Numbered from the stretch's first letter, positions 23,148 through 33,334 are shown. The stretch: 64,000 bases of DNA from Hemileia vastatrix (GCA_030280995.1 JASXTE010000014.1:23407150-23471149); one strand, 5' to 3'. The notes: a model not told the origin generated them from the sequence alone. Translations and numbers: made by a program.

Positions 23148-26100
23148 CTAAGATTTTTTCTTTTTGTATTTTTTCAACAGAGCAGGCAGATTTGAAATTT
23201 CTTTGCCAGGTATCCATGCATCATGTTCAGATGATTTGTTCTTATATCTCAATAAATATTCAGTACCTCTTTCAGAAGTGATAATTCTATCATTGAGAAT
23301 TTTATCAATTTCTGCTGTTTCTGTGACTTCCTGAGGGTTCTTCTTAGGTCTTCCTCTTCTTTTTGGAAATAAGTCACTGTTGGAAGTATAAGGTTTAAGC
23401 AAAGAAATGGGAAAGACAGGATGTTTCCTATCATATGGAGAATACAATACAACTTCTACTGCATTATCACCAACCATTCTTTTAACAACAAATGGTCCTA
23501 CAAAAGGATCTTTTAATTTGTGGTTACCTTGTAAATTGAAATGGACAGTAGAGATCAACACTTCATCACCCTTGTTAAATGTGTATTCTTTATGGGATTT
23601 ATCCCATCTTTTCTTTTCATATTCAAATGCTTTATCAATACAACTCTGAGCATGTTTTCTGCATAGCTGTTGCATTTGCATAAAAGATTTTACACCAGGG
23701 TGTAGTTCCAACTTAGGTAATTTATTATTGAGAATCTGAGCAGGAGTATTTGGGACATAACCTAACCAAAGCTCAAAAGGCTTTTTCTCAGTGACAGAAT
23801 GAACAGTGCTATTATATGCAAATTCAAGACCAGGCAAAAGAGTGACCCAATCATGAGTAAATCTGTCATTGTCTTTATATTCTAAACCAAAGGCACAATA
23901 CCTTCTAATCATATCTTCCAGAGTTTGAATCATTCTTTCAGCTAGACCATCAGTCTGAGGATGATGAGCTGTAGACAATTTTAACTCACAGCCACAAATA
24001 TCCATCAAAGAGGTCCAAAACTCAGAAGTGAATTTTGGATCTCTATCAGAGATAATGGCTTTTGGAAAACCAATAATATTAAACATGTAAGACCACCATA
24101 AGAAAGCTAATTCCTTGGTGGATACATCTTTGTGGGTTGGAATAAATTTGCACATTTTTGTGAATCTATCAACTATTACCCAACAAGAGTTAAAGCTGTC
24201 TTTACCTGCAACAGGAAGACCAGTGACAAAATCCATATTAATGATTTGCCAGGGAGCACTAGGTGCTTCAATATGTTGTAATAACCCTGCTCTCTTACCT
24301 GTTAACCTTTTAGATTTTTGGCAGGAATCACAAGATTCAACATATAATTTTGTGTCTTCAGACATATTAGCCCACCATGCAGTGTTTTTGATTCTAATCA
24401 ATGTTTTTTCAAGATCAAAATGACCAGCTAATATGTCATCATGACAAAGTTTGAGGATAGTTTCTTTCATTGAAGGAGGAATAACAATTACATTGGTAAG
24501 CTTCCTTCTATAATAAATATAACCATCTTCAATAGAAAACTTTCCTTTATTTAAAGCATTTTGGTATTTTGCAGGAAGAGTTTTTATTAATGCTTGAATT
24601 GAAGCATTCTTAGGATCATTCAAAATAGTAACTAATTTATTTAAGTCAGAATCTTTATCATATGAATCCAGTATTAACTGTAATAACTCTTCTTCCATAT
24701 CAACTATAAATATACCATGTATATGAACAGTGTCATCCTCAGGTACATAAGCAGGATTGGAGTCATTATTTGGCAGAGGCAATCTGGAGAGCATATCAAC
24801 ATTAGAGTGAACATTTCCAGCTCTGTGGATAATAGTCATCCTTCCTCTGTATTCCTGAACAGCAAGTTGCCACCTGAACATATGTCTGTTAGGTGTTTTG
24901 AGGTTTAAGAGAGATTTCACAGCACTACAGTCAGTTACCAACTCAAATTTTTGGTCATCCAAGTAGTAATGAAGTTTCTCAAGAGCCCAAACAACTGCTA
25001 AGCACTCCAATTGAGTGGCACCATATTTCAATTCACTATTTCTTAAGGTTCTTGAAATATAACAAATTACAACCTCTGAGGATTTATCATTAATAATTTG
25101 CTTTTGGTGAAGGGCAGCACCCAGACCAATAAAGCTAGCATCTGTATAAAGTACAAATGGCTTGTTAAAATCTGGGAGAGCCAATATAGGGGCTGTCATT
25201 AAGCAATTTTTCAATGTATTAAAAGCTTTCTGACAGTCATCATTCCAGAGAAAAGCAACATCTTTTCTGGTTAGTTTTGTAAGAGGCAAGGCTATGACCT
25301 GATAATTTTTAATATATTGTCTATAATAGCCACACATACCTAAAAAACTTTGGATTTCTCTTACAGAAGTTGGTGCTTTCACATTTTGAATGGCAGCAAC
25401 TTTATTATGGTCTACACAAATTTGTAAGCCTGACACAACATGGCCAAGGACTTTCAAAGATTGAAAACCAAATTTACACTTTTTTAAAGATAAGGTCATA
25501 TTGATTTCATCCATTTTTTGGAAAACTCTATTTAAGTGAATCATATGTTCATCAAAAGTTTTAGAAAAAACAATAATATCATCAATATAAACCATGAGCC
25601 AACCTTCAATAATTTCTTGATGGAAAGTGTTATCCATGACTTTTTGGAAAACTGAAGGGGCATTTTTAGGGCCAAATGGCATCCTAACATACTTATATAT
25701 TCCCATATGAGTAGCAATAAGCAAAAAATTTTGAGAATTTTTCTCAACTGGAACTTGATGATAACCTTTATTACCATCCAGACAACTAATAAATTTTGCA
25801 CCTTGCAAGGTAGCATGTATTGAATTAATTCTGGGTAAAGGATAAATATCATCAACAGTATAAGTATTTAAAGCTCTGTAATCTCCACATAATCTAGCTT
25901 TATCTTTTTCATAAGAAATTAAGACTGGGGAGATGACACAATATTTGGGGGTGACATCCACTTTCTCAATGATATTCATTTTCAATAATGTTTCAATATT
26001 ATCTTCAATATCTTTTCTTTTTGATGGAGAAGCAGGATATGGTTTTTTCTTAAGGGAAGGAGGAATTTCACTCAAATTACAGGATAAGGTAATTTTCATC

Positions 26101-28640
26101 TCTTCCTGAACAATTCCCAAGACATGAGAACCATGAGCAAAAGCCATAGGGAAAGAGGTAATAGAGGCAACAATAGAATCCTTTTGTTCATTAGTCAAAT
26201 GATCACCAAAAGAAGCGGTATTTATTTCATGTAATAAATCATCCATTTCAGTTGTTGTTCTACCTTTACATTGGGTCAGTGAGTTACAAGATTTCAACAA
26301 ATGCCCAGAAGGTTTAGGAGAAGAAATTTTGAATTTTCTTTTCCCATTCATTCCTAAGGTAAAGCAATTATTTGCTGGGTCCAGTTTCACACCAAACATG
26401 GTTAAAATATCATTTCCCATAATAAACCAATTGCTCAAATTATCATTTTTCATGACAACAAATTCACAAATAGCTCTGACAAAACCACCATTATATTTGA
26501 AGAATACAGAGGTTTTGTATTTGCCAATAGGAAATAAGGTAGAACCATACCCTCTCCATTTTTCAGAAGTTATAGGCAATAATTTACTCAAATATTCCTT
26601 ATCCACTGAAGCCAAAGCTTTTTCAGATACTACACTTCCTCCAGCACCAGAATCAAGAACTACATCAACATTTTTACCATTAATGATAACAGGTGCCTTT
26701 AAAGGGGATATAGGAATAGAATTGTTAGTAATATCTTTAATTATCTCAGCATTTTCTACTGAAGATAAATTCAATACACAATCTTCAGATATATTATTTA
26801 AATAATGGACATCATGTTCCAACATTAAAACATCTTTAACAGATTCATTGTCATAGGAGATATTACTTTCACAGTCACTGGAAGAATTATTGACATCAAG
26901 TTCAATTTCATCAGTGTCTTCATTTTGTTCAACAAGATGAATTTTCTTGTCACAAACATGACCCTTCTGCCACGGTTTGTTACATTTATAACAAGTATTT
27001 GTTGCATATTTTTTAGGTGCAACTGGGGCAGAGGGTTTACCAGATTTTTCTGGGAGCTTTATAGAAGGTTTATTCTGATCATTATAAGATTTACTAAGGT
27101 AATTCTTTGGTTCATATCTATGGTTGAGTAGTACTTCATTACAGATATTAATGAAAGAAGAATTTTCCCTTACATGCTCAGTTCTAGCAACAATCAAATC
27201 CCTAAGAGAATTTGGTAATTTATACAAGATTTTATCTCTCCAAATATCATAATCCATCTTTGGATCAATTGCTCTAAGGATTTTAGTTATTTTCATCAGA
27301 AAAACAATGGGCTTTTCAACAGAGGAGGATACATATCTAGTATTCTCATACAGTCTTTGCTGAGCTAACCTGAATTTTGAACCACCAAACTGATTCTCAA
27401 TCAAGGATTTCCAATCATTCCATGTATAATGATTGTTATCTAAGAGGACAGATTCATACCACATCAAGGCTACATTGGAAAATAAAGAAATTAGCTTAGA
27501 AACAATTTCCTCATCAGGTAGTTTATAAGATCTCTTTAAATTATCAATTCTTTGGATAAAGTGTTGCCAATCAGAGGAAGAATCACCATCAAAGGTAGGA
27601 TATTGGTCTAACTTAGGCCAATTTTTCTGACTACTGGGATGGTCCACTTTTTGGTTTGAATTATTCATTAGTAATAATTCCTGAAGTTTAGCCAGGTGTT
27701 CAGAAATTTCATTATTTACAGAAACAGCTGGTGCATGACCATCACAAGATTTTTTGCTAGTAGCAAAAGATTTTACAGACTCATTGTCAGTTTGTTTAAT
27801 GGTTGAAATATGAGGAAGAAAGGATGAACTTTGTTCAGGTTTTTTCCCTTTATTTTTATGCAGCTTACTGGCAGAAATCTCATTTAAGTCATTATTGATG
27901 GTTAAGGTTGAGAACTTTTCCTGTAGGTCAGACACATAGTTTCTTATTCTTGGAATTTCAGACATCTGGTCATTCACTTTTGCAAGAGATAGAACATTTC
28001 TGTCCTCAGAAACTGAGTGTTTGGTACTTAGTGCATGGAAGTCATTTTTTAGTTTCTTCAACTCATTTTGTAGAGATTTTATTTCATTTTTGAATGAATA
28101 ATTTTCCTCAATAAGGGGTTTCAATTCACTCAATGTCTTATGCAGACTGATATTTCTATCTGAGATAGCTCTATGGTCACTTCTTATTTGTTTTTGTTGA
28201 CTAAGAACAATATTCAAGGTTTCTTTGATTTTTAAATAAGCTGTATCTTGTACAGAAGAACTCACTTTACATTGCAAGTGTAAATTATTTAATCTATCAT
28301 TTTCATGGATTAACACATCTCTCACATGTTTGTCTTTCACAATATTAAAATCAAGGGTATCTTTCAATATTTCCTCAGAAGTTTTTTCAATTAAGTTATA
28401 GATTTCAGGGGGAACAGAATCATTTTTAATTGCAAGAGAAGGATTAATTAAAGATGTAGAAGTTAAATGTAAAGGTTCATCAAATGACAATTTGCTAATT
28501 ACATCAATAGGGCTACTAGTTACAGGAAGCTGTCTTTTAACAGGTTTAACTGTTCTTTCACCATGTTCAATAATATTACCTGCAGAAGAAGATTTATTAG
28601 AAAACATACCCAAGTGACTATCAACCAAATTACTTACCAT
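23148..28640 (-). CDS. Gypsy-2 Gag-Pol polyprotein (1830 residues)
   Basis: One unbroken frame. Residues 1-330 are coiled-coil rich. About 340-530 is a retrotransposon gag domain (WQHFIQRIDNL, NVALMWYES, FGGSKFRLAQQR). A zinc knuckle of CX2CX6HX2C type starts at residue 550 (CYKCNKPWQKGHVC). An aspartic protease has DSGA at 663. Reverse transcriptase follows with LCGDYRALNTYTV and YIDD at about 1018, then RNase H with TDAS at about 1166. Integrase has an HHCC zinc region at about 1395-1445 and catalytic D1470, D1532 and E1568 (35 residues between the last two). A chromodomain-like tail (about 1775-1825) probably guides integration to marked chromatin. The ATG overlaps the ORF1 stop as ATGGTAA, so reinitiation or coupled translation is likely. 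Confidence 0.95.
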   Translation of the reverse strand: MVSNLVDSHLGMFSNKSSSAGNIIEHGERTVKPVKRQLPVTSSPIDVISKLSFDEPLHLTSTSLINPSLAIKNDSVPPEIYNLIEKTSEEILKDTLDFNIVKDKHVRDVLIHENDRLNNLHLQCKVSSSVQDTAYLKIKETLNIVLSQQKQIRSDHRAISDRNISLHKTLSELKPLIEENYSFKNEIKSLQNELKKLKNDFHALSTKHSVSEDRNVLSLAKVNDQMSEIPRIRNYVSDLQEKFSTLTINNDLNEISASKLHKNKGKKPEQSSSFLPHISTIKQTDNESVKSFATSKKSCDGHAPAVSVNNEISEHLAKLQELLLMNNSNQKVDHPSSQKNWPKLDQYPTFDGDSSSDWQHFIQRIDNLKRSYKLPDEEIVSKLISLFSNVALMWYESVLLDNNHYTWNDWKSLIENQFGGSKFRLAQQRLYENTRYVSSSVEKPIVFLMKITKILRAIDPKMDYDIWRDKILYKLPNSLRDLIVARTEHVRENSSFINICNEVLLNHRYEPKNYLSKSYNDQNKPSIKLPEKSGKPSAPVAPKKYATNTCYKCNKPWQKGHVCDKKIHLVEQNEDTDEIELDVNNSSSDCESNISYDNESVKDVLMLEHDVHYLNNISEDCVLNLSSVENAEIIKDITNNSIPISPLKAPVIINGKNVDVVLDSGAGGSVVSEKALASVDKEYLSKLLPITSEKWRGYGSTLFPIGKYKTSVFFKYNGGFVRAICEFVVMKNDNLSNWFIMGNDILTMFGVKLDPANNCFTLGMNGKRKFKISSPKPSGHLLKSCNSLTQCKGRTTTEMDDLLHEINTASFGDHLTNEQKDSIVASITSFPMAFAHGSHVLGIVQEEMKITLSCNLSEIPPSLKKKPYPASPSKRKDIEDNIETLLKMNIIEKVDVTPKYCVISPVLISYEKDKARLCGDYRALNTYTVDDIYPLPRINSIHATLQGAKFISCLDGNKGYHQVPVEKNSQNFLLIATHMGIYKYVRMPFGPKNAPSVFQKVMDNTFHQEIIEGWLMVYIDDIIVFSKTFDEHMIHLNRVFQKMDEINMTLSLKKCKFGFQSLKVLGHVVSGLQICVDHNKVAAIQNVKAPTSVREIQSFLGMCGYYRQYIKNYQVIALPLTKLTRKDVAFLWNDDCQKAFNTLKNCLMTAPILALPDFNKPFVLYTDASFIGLGAALHQKQIINDKSSEVVICYISRTLRNSELKYGATQLECLAVVWALEKLHYYLDDQKFELVTDCSAVKSLLNLKTPNRHMFRWQLAVQEYRGRMTIIHRAGNVHSNVDMLSRLPLPNNDSNPAYVPEDDTVHIHGIFIVDMEEELLQLILDSYDKDSDLNKLVTILNDPKNASIQALIKTLPAKYQNALNKGKFSIEDGYIYYRRKLTNVIVIPPSMKETILKLCHDDILAGHFDLEKTLIRIKNTAWWANMSEDTKLYVESCDSCQKSKRLTGKRAGLLQHIEAPSAPWQIINMDFVTGLPVAGKDSFNSCWVIVDRFTKMCKFIPTHKDVSTKELAFLWWSYMFNIIGFPKAIISDRDPKFTSEFWTSLMDICGCELKLSTAHHPQTDGLAERMIQTLEDMIRRYCAFGLEYKDNDRFTHDWVTLLPGLEFAYNSTVHSVTEKKPFELWLGYVPNTPAQILNNKLPKLELHPGVKSFMQMQQLCRKHAQSCIDKAFEYEKKRWDKSHKEYTFNKGDEVLISTVHFNLQGNHKLKDPFVGPFVVKRMVGDNAVEVVLYSPYDRKHPVFPISLLKPYTSNSDLFPKRRGRPKKNPQEVTETAEIDKILNDRIITSERGTEYLLRYKNKSSEHDAWIPGKEISNLPALLKKYKKKKS

Positions 28641-29315
28641 GGCAGAGGAGGAAACTTCCCCTGGGACTGGGTTTGGGATTGTGCTTGGGCCTTCTTTCTC
28701 CTGCTTTGTTGGTAGGGATGAGGAGGTGGATGGAAATTGGGTGTTCTGGATGGGCCAGGCTGATGATGAGGAGGGTGTTGCACATTCTGTTGGTAGTGAC
28801 TAATTAGATAATCCCATTTCCATTGCTCTACTTCCATAGTATTTGGATTTTGGATGGTTGAGCTGGGTGGCTGTGAAGGTTGAGCCTGAAATTGAAGCTG
28901 ATTGGGAGGCAATTGAGGAGGGGCCTGGGCCTGAATCTGGTTCCTGAGTTCTTGGACCTGATCCCACAATGTGTCTACCTTTGCTTTGTACGTCATATTT
29001 TCTGTCTTCAACTCTTTTATATGACTGGATAGGTTGCTGATTTGTTGTGGCAGAGGAAGCTTTTTTATTTTGAAGCCTTTTGGAAGACCTTCTTGAGGCA
29101 CTAGAGGCTTTACTTCCTTCTGTGGTACTGGGGGAAGGGGGTTTGGTTTGTTTGCATTACCTGTCATTTCCACATCCTGCAGTATGTGAATTCTTTGTGT
29201 TAACATAAGATTTTTTATGACCAACTTTAGAAGAACTTACAGTGTCAGCATCATAGTCAATTTCTATTTCATCCACTTGCATGTTATCCATTTTTTCTGT
29301 CAAATTGTTGGACAT
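28634..29315 (-). CDS. Gypsy-2 ORF1: coiled-coil, Pro/Gln-rich protein (spliced)
   Basis: The ATG at 29315 opens exon 1 (29315-29241, 25 codons, acidic: MSNNLTEKMDNMQVDEIEI). A 64-bp intron runs from GTAAGT at 29240 to CTGCAG ending at 29177. Exon 2 (29176-28634) continues in phase with DVEMTGNANKPNPLPPVPQ, giving about 205 residues. Features: PKGFKIKKLPLPQQ, a helical segment with heptad-like leucines, a Pro/Gln-rich middle, VEQWKWDYLISHY, and a basic tail ending KFPPLPW. It is conserved in Gypsy-1 and Gypsy-3. It is not a canonical Gag, because gag and the zinc knuckle lie in the next frame; the role is unknown. Unspliced RNA would stop after 55 codons or use an ATG-less start. Confidence 0.65.
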
Positions 29316-30015
29316 ACTAGTGGGAAGATTAATATTTTACTTTGTACTTTATAAAAAAATAATCAAAGTTAGTCAATAATTGCTCCAAATAATATAAAAA
29401 AAATTTTTTAATTAATTAAATTATAGAAAAAATAACTTTCAATATAAAGTAATGATTAAAAAATTAATTTTTTTTTTTTTAAAAAAAATGGATTGCAAGT
29501 TTAAATTGGGAATAACAAGTTAGTTAATTCAACCAATTAATTACCAATATTAAATATGGCAATATATTGGGACTAAGCACAATGTACTTTTAAGTCAACC
29601 AAAATTAACAATAATTAATAATAAAAAAAAAATTAAATTAATAATTCAATTTGTATTAATAATAATGTCAATTCTTCTAGGACTAAGAGGATTTAACACT
29701 CTATAATGGTCAACTAGGAAAAAAAAATTTTTAAAAATTGAACACTTACACTCAGTGAATCAGCAATTAAGCCACAATCACTGTTATTGCAATAAAAATA
29801 TAGTAATATGAGTGAGAGGCGCAAAGGTGAACTTACTATAGTGATCGAAAAATCACTTCAAAATAATATAAAAATTAATATTATATAAACCTAAGATGTC
29901 GAACCCAAGTTTGAAACACAGTCGCGGCAAAAGTTTCGTTTTGCTAGGTGGTCCGTGCGTTTTGTCGTTCGTCGCCAGGCTTCGATCGTCGTCGTCGTTT
30001 GGAAAGGCCCTCAGT
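29316..30015 (-). other. Gypsy-2 untranslated leader with two hairpins
   Basis: Non-coding sequence between the 5' LTR and ORF1. Next to the LTR is ACTGAGGGCCTTTCC, the presumptive but non-standard primer-binding region. Two inverted repeats of the Gypsy-1 hairpin type are at 29677-29717 (CTAG-TT-GAC...GTC-CTAG) and 29567-29602 (TTGG-TT-GAC...GTC-CCAA). A GTAAGTGTTC donor-like site lies at about 29741-29750. Confidence 0.6.
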
Positions 30016-31156
30016 TGTCGGCCGGTCGTCTAGAAGAAGGAGAAAAATAGAAGAAGGAATGAGAGGAGGAGAAGGAGGAAAGGAGTATGGGTAATAAAAG
30101 AAATAAAATTTAATAAAATTATTTAATTTATTGAGAGAAGACAACGATGAGTGAGCTGAGAAGAGACAACAAATTGGTTTTATAAATATTATTATTATTT
30201 AAGTAAGAGTTCTGTGCGGCAACCAATATAATTACTATCAGACTTAAAGCAACCTTTAAATTGTTATATAAAATTTTAATTAGAATTTTATTACTAATAA
30301 AAAGAATATAAACGTAATATAAAATTTGTATTTAAATTGTTGAGTGTATAATAAGTGATAAGGCTACAGGGGATTATCCAAGGCCCTTTTATAGGCAATG
30401 GGTCCTCTGAAGCGCTACTATATCAGTAAATACAATGATTAGAAAGGAATAAAACAAACATATCAAAAAGAGTAAATGAAACATAACAATATAGAGAAAA
30501 ACATGAAACAAATAATTAAAAGCCCAATTAAGAATCCAATTTCCCCGCCATTAATCCCCAAATCAGTAAGTGACAATAGTAAATAACTAAACAAGATTGG
30601 AAACATAGGAACTATGAGAAATATAATTCCCAACAGATGGTACATTCTGATTAGAGGACATTTTAAGTGAAACAAAAAATAATTTGACGCAACAAAACAA
30701 GCAATTAATCTCAATTTAGTCCAAATTAATTTATTTGTTTTTTCTAACACAATTAAGGGTCAAAAGAAGCGTCCTTAATAATTGTTTAGTATCATATGAG
30801 AGGTATTAGTTAATATATAAATTTAAGTAATTAATTTAAATATATTATAAATCAAATTTACACTTGTAATTATAATATATGTTTTTTAATTAATTAAATA
30901 TAAATTTATAATTATTAAATACATAAAAATGCGCCATTATTTGTAGAATATATTATATTATGCTCAATTTAATTGTATATAAAAATATATATAACCAATA
31001 AATTTAATGTAACATTTGTATATAATAAAATTCTTATATAATTTCATTATGTAATAAAATATTAATTTATATTCATTAAATACAAGTCTTACTCACTCTT
31101 TAAGGTTTTATAATTTATATATCATTTACTGGACTCCTGGAATAGCCTGGCTGACA
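30016..31156 (-). repeat. 5' LTR of Gypsy-2
   Basis: 1141 bp, same length as the 3' LTR. It ends (element orientation) CTTCTAGACGACCGGCCGACA shortened here to its last bases GGCCGACA at 30016. The TATA region lies at about 30379-30393. Confidence 0.95.
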
Positions 31157-31500
31157 CCTTGCTTCAATAAAATGCAGGGGAGAGTATTGCCAATTTTTTT
31201 AAACAGATATAGAATTTTTTTGACTTTTAAATATTTTGGTGAAATTTTTTTGGTGATACCCATCCCTTACTTCAATAAAATCCATGGGGGGTTTTGCCAA
31301 AATTTCTTATAAGACTTGTGAAATTCTTGACATGTAAGAATTTTTGGGATAACGGTAAAATGCAGGGGGTAGTAAAGCCAAATTTTCATATAAGACTTTC
31401 AAGATTCATGACATGAAAGAATTTTTGTGATACCCACCCCTTACTTCAAAAAAATCCAGGGGTGGGGGATTGTCAAATTTTCAAAGGAGACTTGAAAATT
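31157..31500. repeat. C-run/G-run tandem repeat, right piece
   Basis: Continuation of the repeat at 21861-21972 after Gypsy-2, with units reading TGATACCCATCCCTTACTTC, then TCCATGGGGGGTTTTGCC and AAGACTTGTGAAATTC. It lies downstream of the Myb/SANT gene's stop and may end its transcript. Confidence 0.75.
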
Positions 31501-31619
31501 TTATTTAAAAAAAGAATATTTAACATTAAAATATGATATTTAAAGAAATACAGAAAATAATTGTAAAATTTATGTACAAATAAATATTAACACATGAAGT
31601 GTGAAAGAAATAAAAGAAA

Positions 31620-32969
31620 CTAGTCAACAAAAAATTTCATTAATTGTTCTATTTCTTCAACAGATTTTTTTGCTTTAATGCATTCAATCAAGAAATCTTT
31701 CTTTTTAGAACTTTCTTGAAGATCATGCTTATACTTCATCTGTTCCATTAAGTTTTGATGCTCGAGTGTTTTTTCCTCTTTTTTGGATTTTTCAATACTA
31801 AGAGTTAACTCGAACTTCTTCTCCTCCAAATCTTGGACCCGATCATCCTTCTGTAAGGAGAGCTCGTACTTCCTCTCTTCCAAATCTTGTACTCTGTCAT
31901 CCCTCCTTAAAGAGAGCTCGTATTTCTTCTTTTCAAAGCTTAGAGTCTCTTTAGCAATTTCAACTTGTTCTAGAGTGAGAATAAAAATTAACATAAAGTA
32001 GAAGAAAAGCAGAGTAAAGTAATAAGAGGTATTATATCACTTACCAGCATCACATTTCTCTAAAAACTGTTCCATCAAAGAAAAAGGTGTTTGTGATGAA
32101 GTATCACTTTTTCGTCTTCTTTGGGAGAGGAAATTTAGACTACTTGAAGCCCTTTGCTTTTTGTTCAACGTAGCATTTTCCTCCTCATCATTGTCACTAG
32201 CTTCAGACTCAGTTGATTGAGGATCCTGGGTTTTTTCATCAGCCTTTTAAGAAATAAGAAAAAGATAAGTAAATAAAAAATAGAATTGATAAGATAAAAG
32301 AAAAAAGAAACAGACCTGAGTTAGATTTGGTTGGGTTAAATCACCTATAGGATCTACAGAAAAGCTATCTAGATATGTCTCATTCAAATGAGGGAAGGCT
32401 TGAGTGGAGGAAGAGGATGGGAAAATATTTACTTCAAAATCATGTTTGGAGATAGGATCTTCACCATCCAACATGTTTACAGGATTAAAATCGGCTCGCT
32501 CTCCAAAAATTGCATCCGTCTCTTTAAAGTAAGGACATAAAGAGTCAAGTTTATCGTCTATGGATTTTATGCCCTTAGTTATATAGTTGTTGGTAATCCC
32601 AAAACCAGTGGAAAATGAAAGAGCCTTTGCCTTCTTGTATTTTTCTCGGTAATGCTTGAAGCGTTCAGACATCTGTTTAGGCAAAAGATCAATCCTTCCC
32701 TTGGTCTTATTGTGTAATTCATTTGCCATTAGAAGATAGCCATTAACTTTTGATGCGGGGGGCCATCCTACTTTAGTGGCATACTCAGTACCAAAATAAG
32801 AATAATAGTTAGATTTGGATTTCAGCCAGTTGATAAGAATGAGATGGTCATCTTTTTTTAATTGAACGGTCTTTGATTTCTTGGCTGAGCGGGGGAAAGA
32901 GGAAGTAGTGGGAATCGAAGAACAACTGGGTGATGGCTGCCTTTGAGAAGATCTAGGATGATGAGGCAT
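31620..32969 (-). CDS. Myb/SANT-like coiled-coil protein of Harbinger-R (intact, 3 exons)
   Basis: Exons 32969-32316, 32243-32045 and 31969-31620 join to 1203 nt, a 400-residue frame with no stop. The introns (72 and 75 bp) have GT...AG ends: CAG/GTCTG...AAAAG/G and GCTG/GTAAGTG...CTCTAG/A. Residues 1-35 are Ser/Pro-rich and basic. About 38-170 form a Myb/SANT-like DNA-binding region (DDHLILINWLKSKSNY, GWPPASKVNGYLLMANEL, RFKHYREKYKKAKAL, CPYFKETDAIFGER). About 220-285 are acidic then basic. About 286-400 are a strong coiled coil with three EERKYELSLQKD-type repeats. In Harbinger elements such a protein binds the ends and recruits the nuclease. Start: ATG at 32969 (MPHHPRSSQ), matching the left copy; an upstream in-frame start at 33047 exists. 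Confidence 0.82.
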
Positions 32970-33333
32970 GTTATTATAAATGAAATGAAAAGGAGCAGAA
33001 ACAAGCAGATGAGATGGTGAGGGGCTCTGAGCAGATAGAATGAACATGATAGGATGAGAATGGAAGTGCGCAGCAAGGTAGAAGGCATATCCGGGGAGTA
33101 GTCCAAGATGTGGTTATGGCAGAAAGTAGGTCAAGATGTGGTTATGACAGAAGGTTGTCCAAGATGTGGTTATGAAAAATTGAGTAAAAAAATGTCGGAT
33201 AAGAGGTGAAAATTGACACGTAAAGTGTCTAATAAGCCAATTATTAGCAAAAATAATTGCGGAAGATAATTGGGGTATAAGGATTCTTATCCGCAATTAA
33301 TTTAATTGCGGATCCCTGAACATTGATACCCCC

Positions 33334-33334
<1 letters not shown>

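Larger units (their letters stand above)
21973..31156 (-). mobile_element. Gypsy-2: young, apparently intact Ty3/Gypsy chromovirus-like retrotransposon
   Basis: Two 1141-bp LTRs begin TGTCAGCCAGGCTATTCC and end GGCCGACA in element orientation and differ at about three positions read by eye. The flanks are CCTTG (21968-21972) and CCTTG (31157-31161), a perfect 5-bp target duplication. Internal order on the minus strand: leader, spliced ORF1, uninterrupted 1830-residue Gag-Pol, and a purine tract AGAGTGAGGGAG just before the 3' LTR. No stop or frameshift was found in the coding frames, so it may be mobile or only recently inactive. Confidence 0.95.
16360..33334 (+). mobile_element. Harbinger-R: full-length three-gene PIF/Harbinger-type transposon, split by Gypsy-2
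   Basis: Both ends are present. The left end begins AGGGGGTATCAATGTTCAGG at 16360 and the right end is its reverse complement, ending at 33334, with about 26 bp perfect. The flanks are ATT on both sides. Without the nested retrotransposon it would be about 7.8 kb. Content: terminal palindrome, transposase (+, 16740-18000), polyY/polyR module, Tet-like dioxygenase (+, 19922-21580), tandem repeats, Myb/SANT gene (-, 31620-32969). Two-gene Harbinger elements (nuclease plus Myb-like) are well known; the dioxygenase is extra cargo. Confidence 0.85.
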
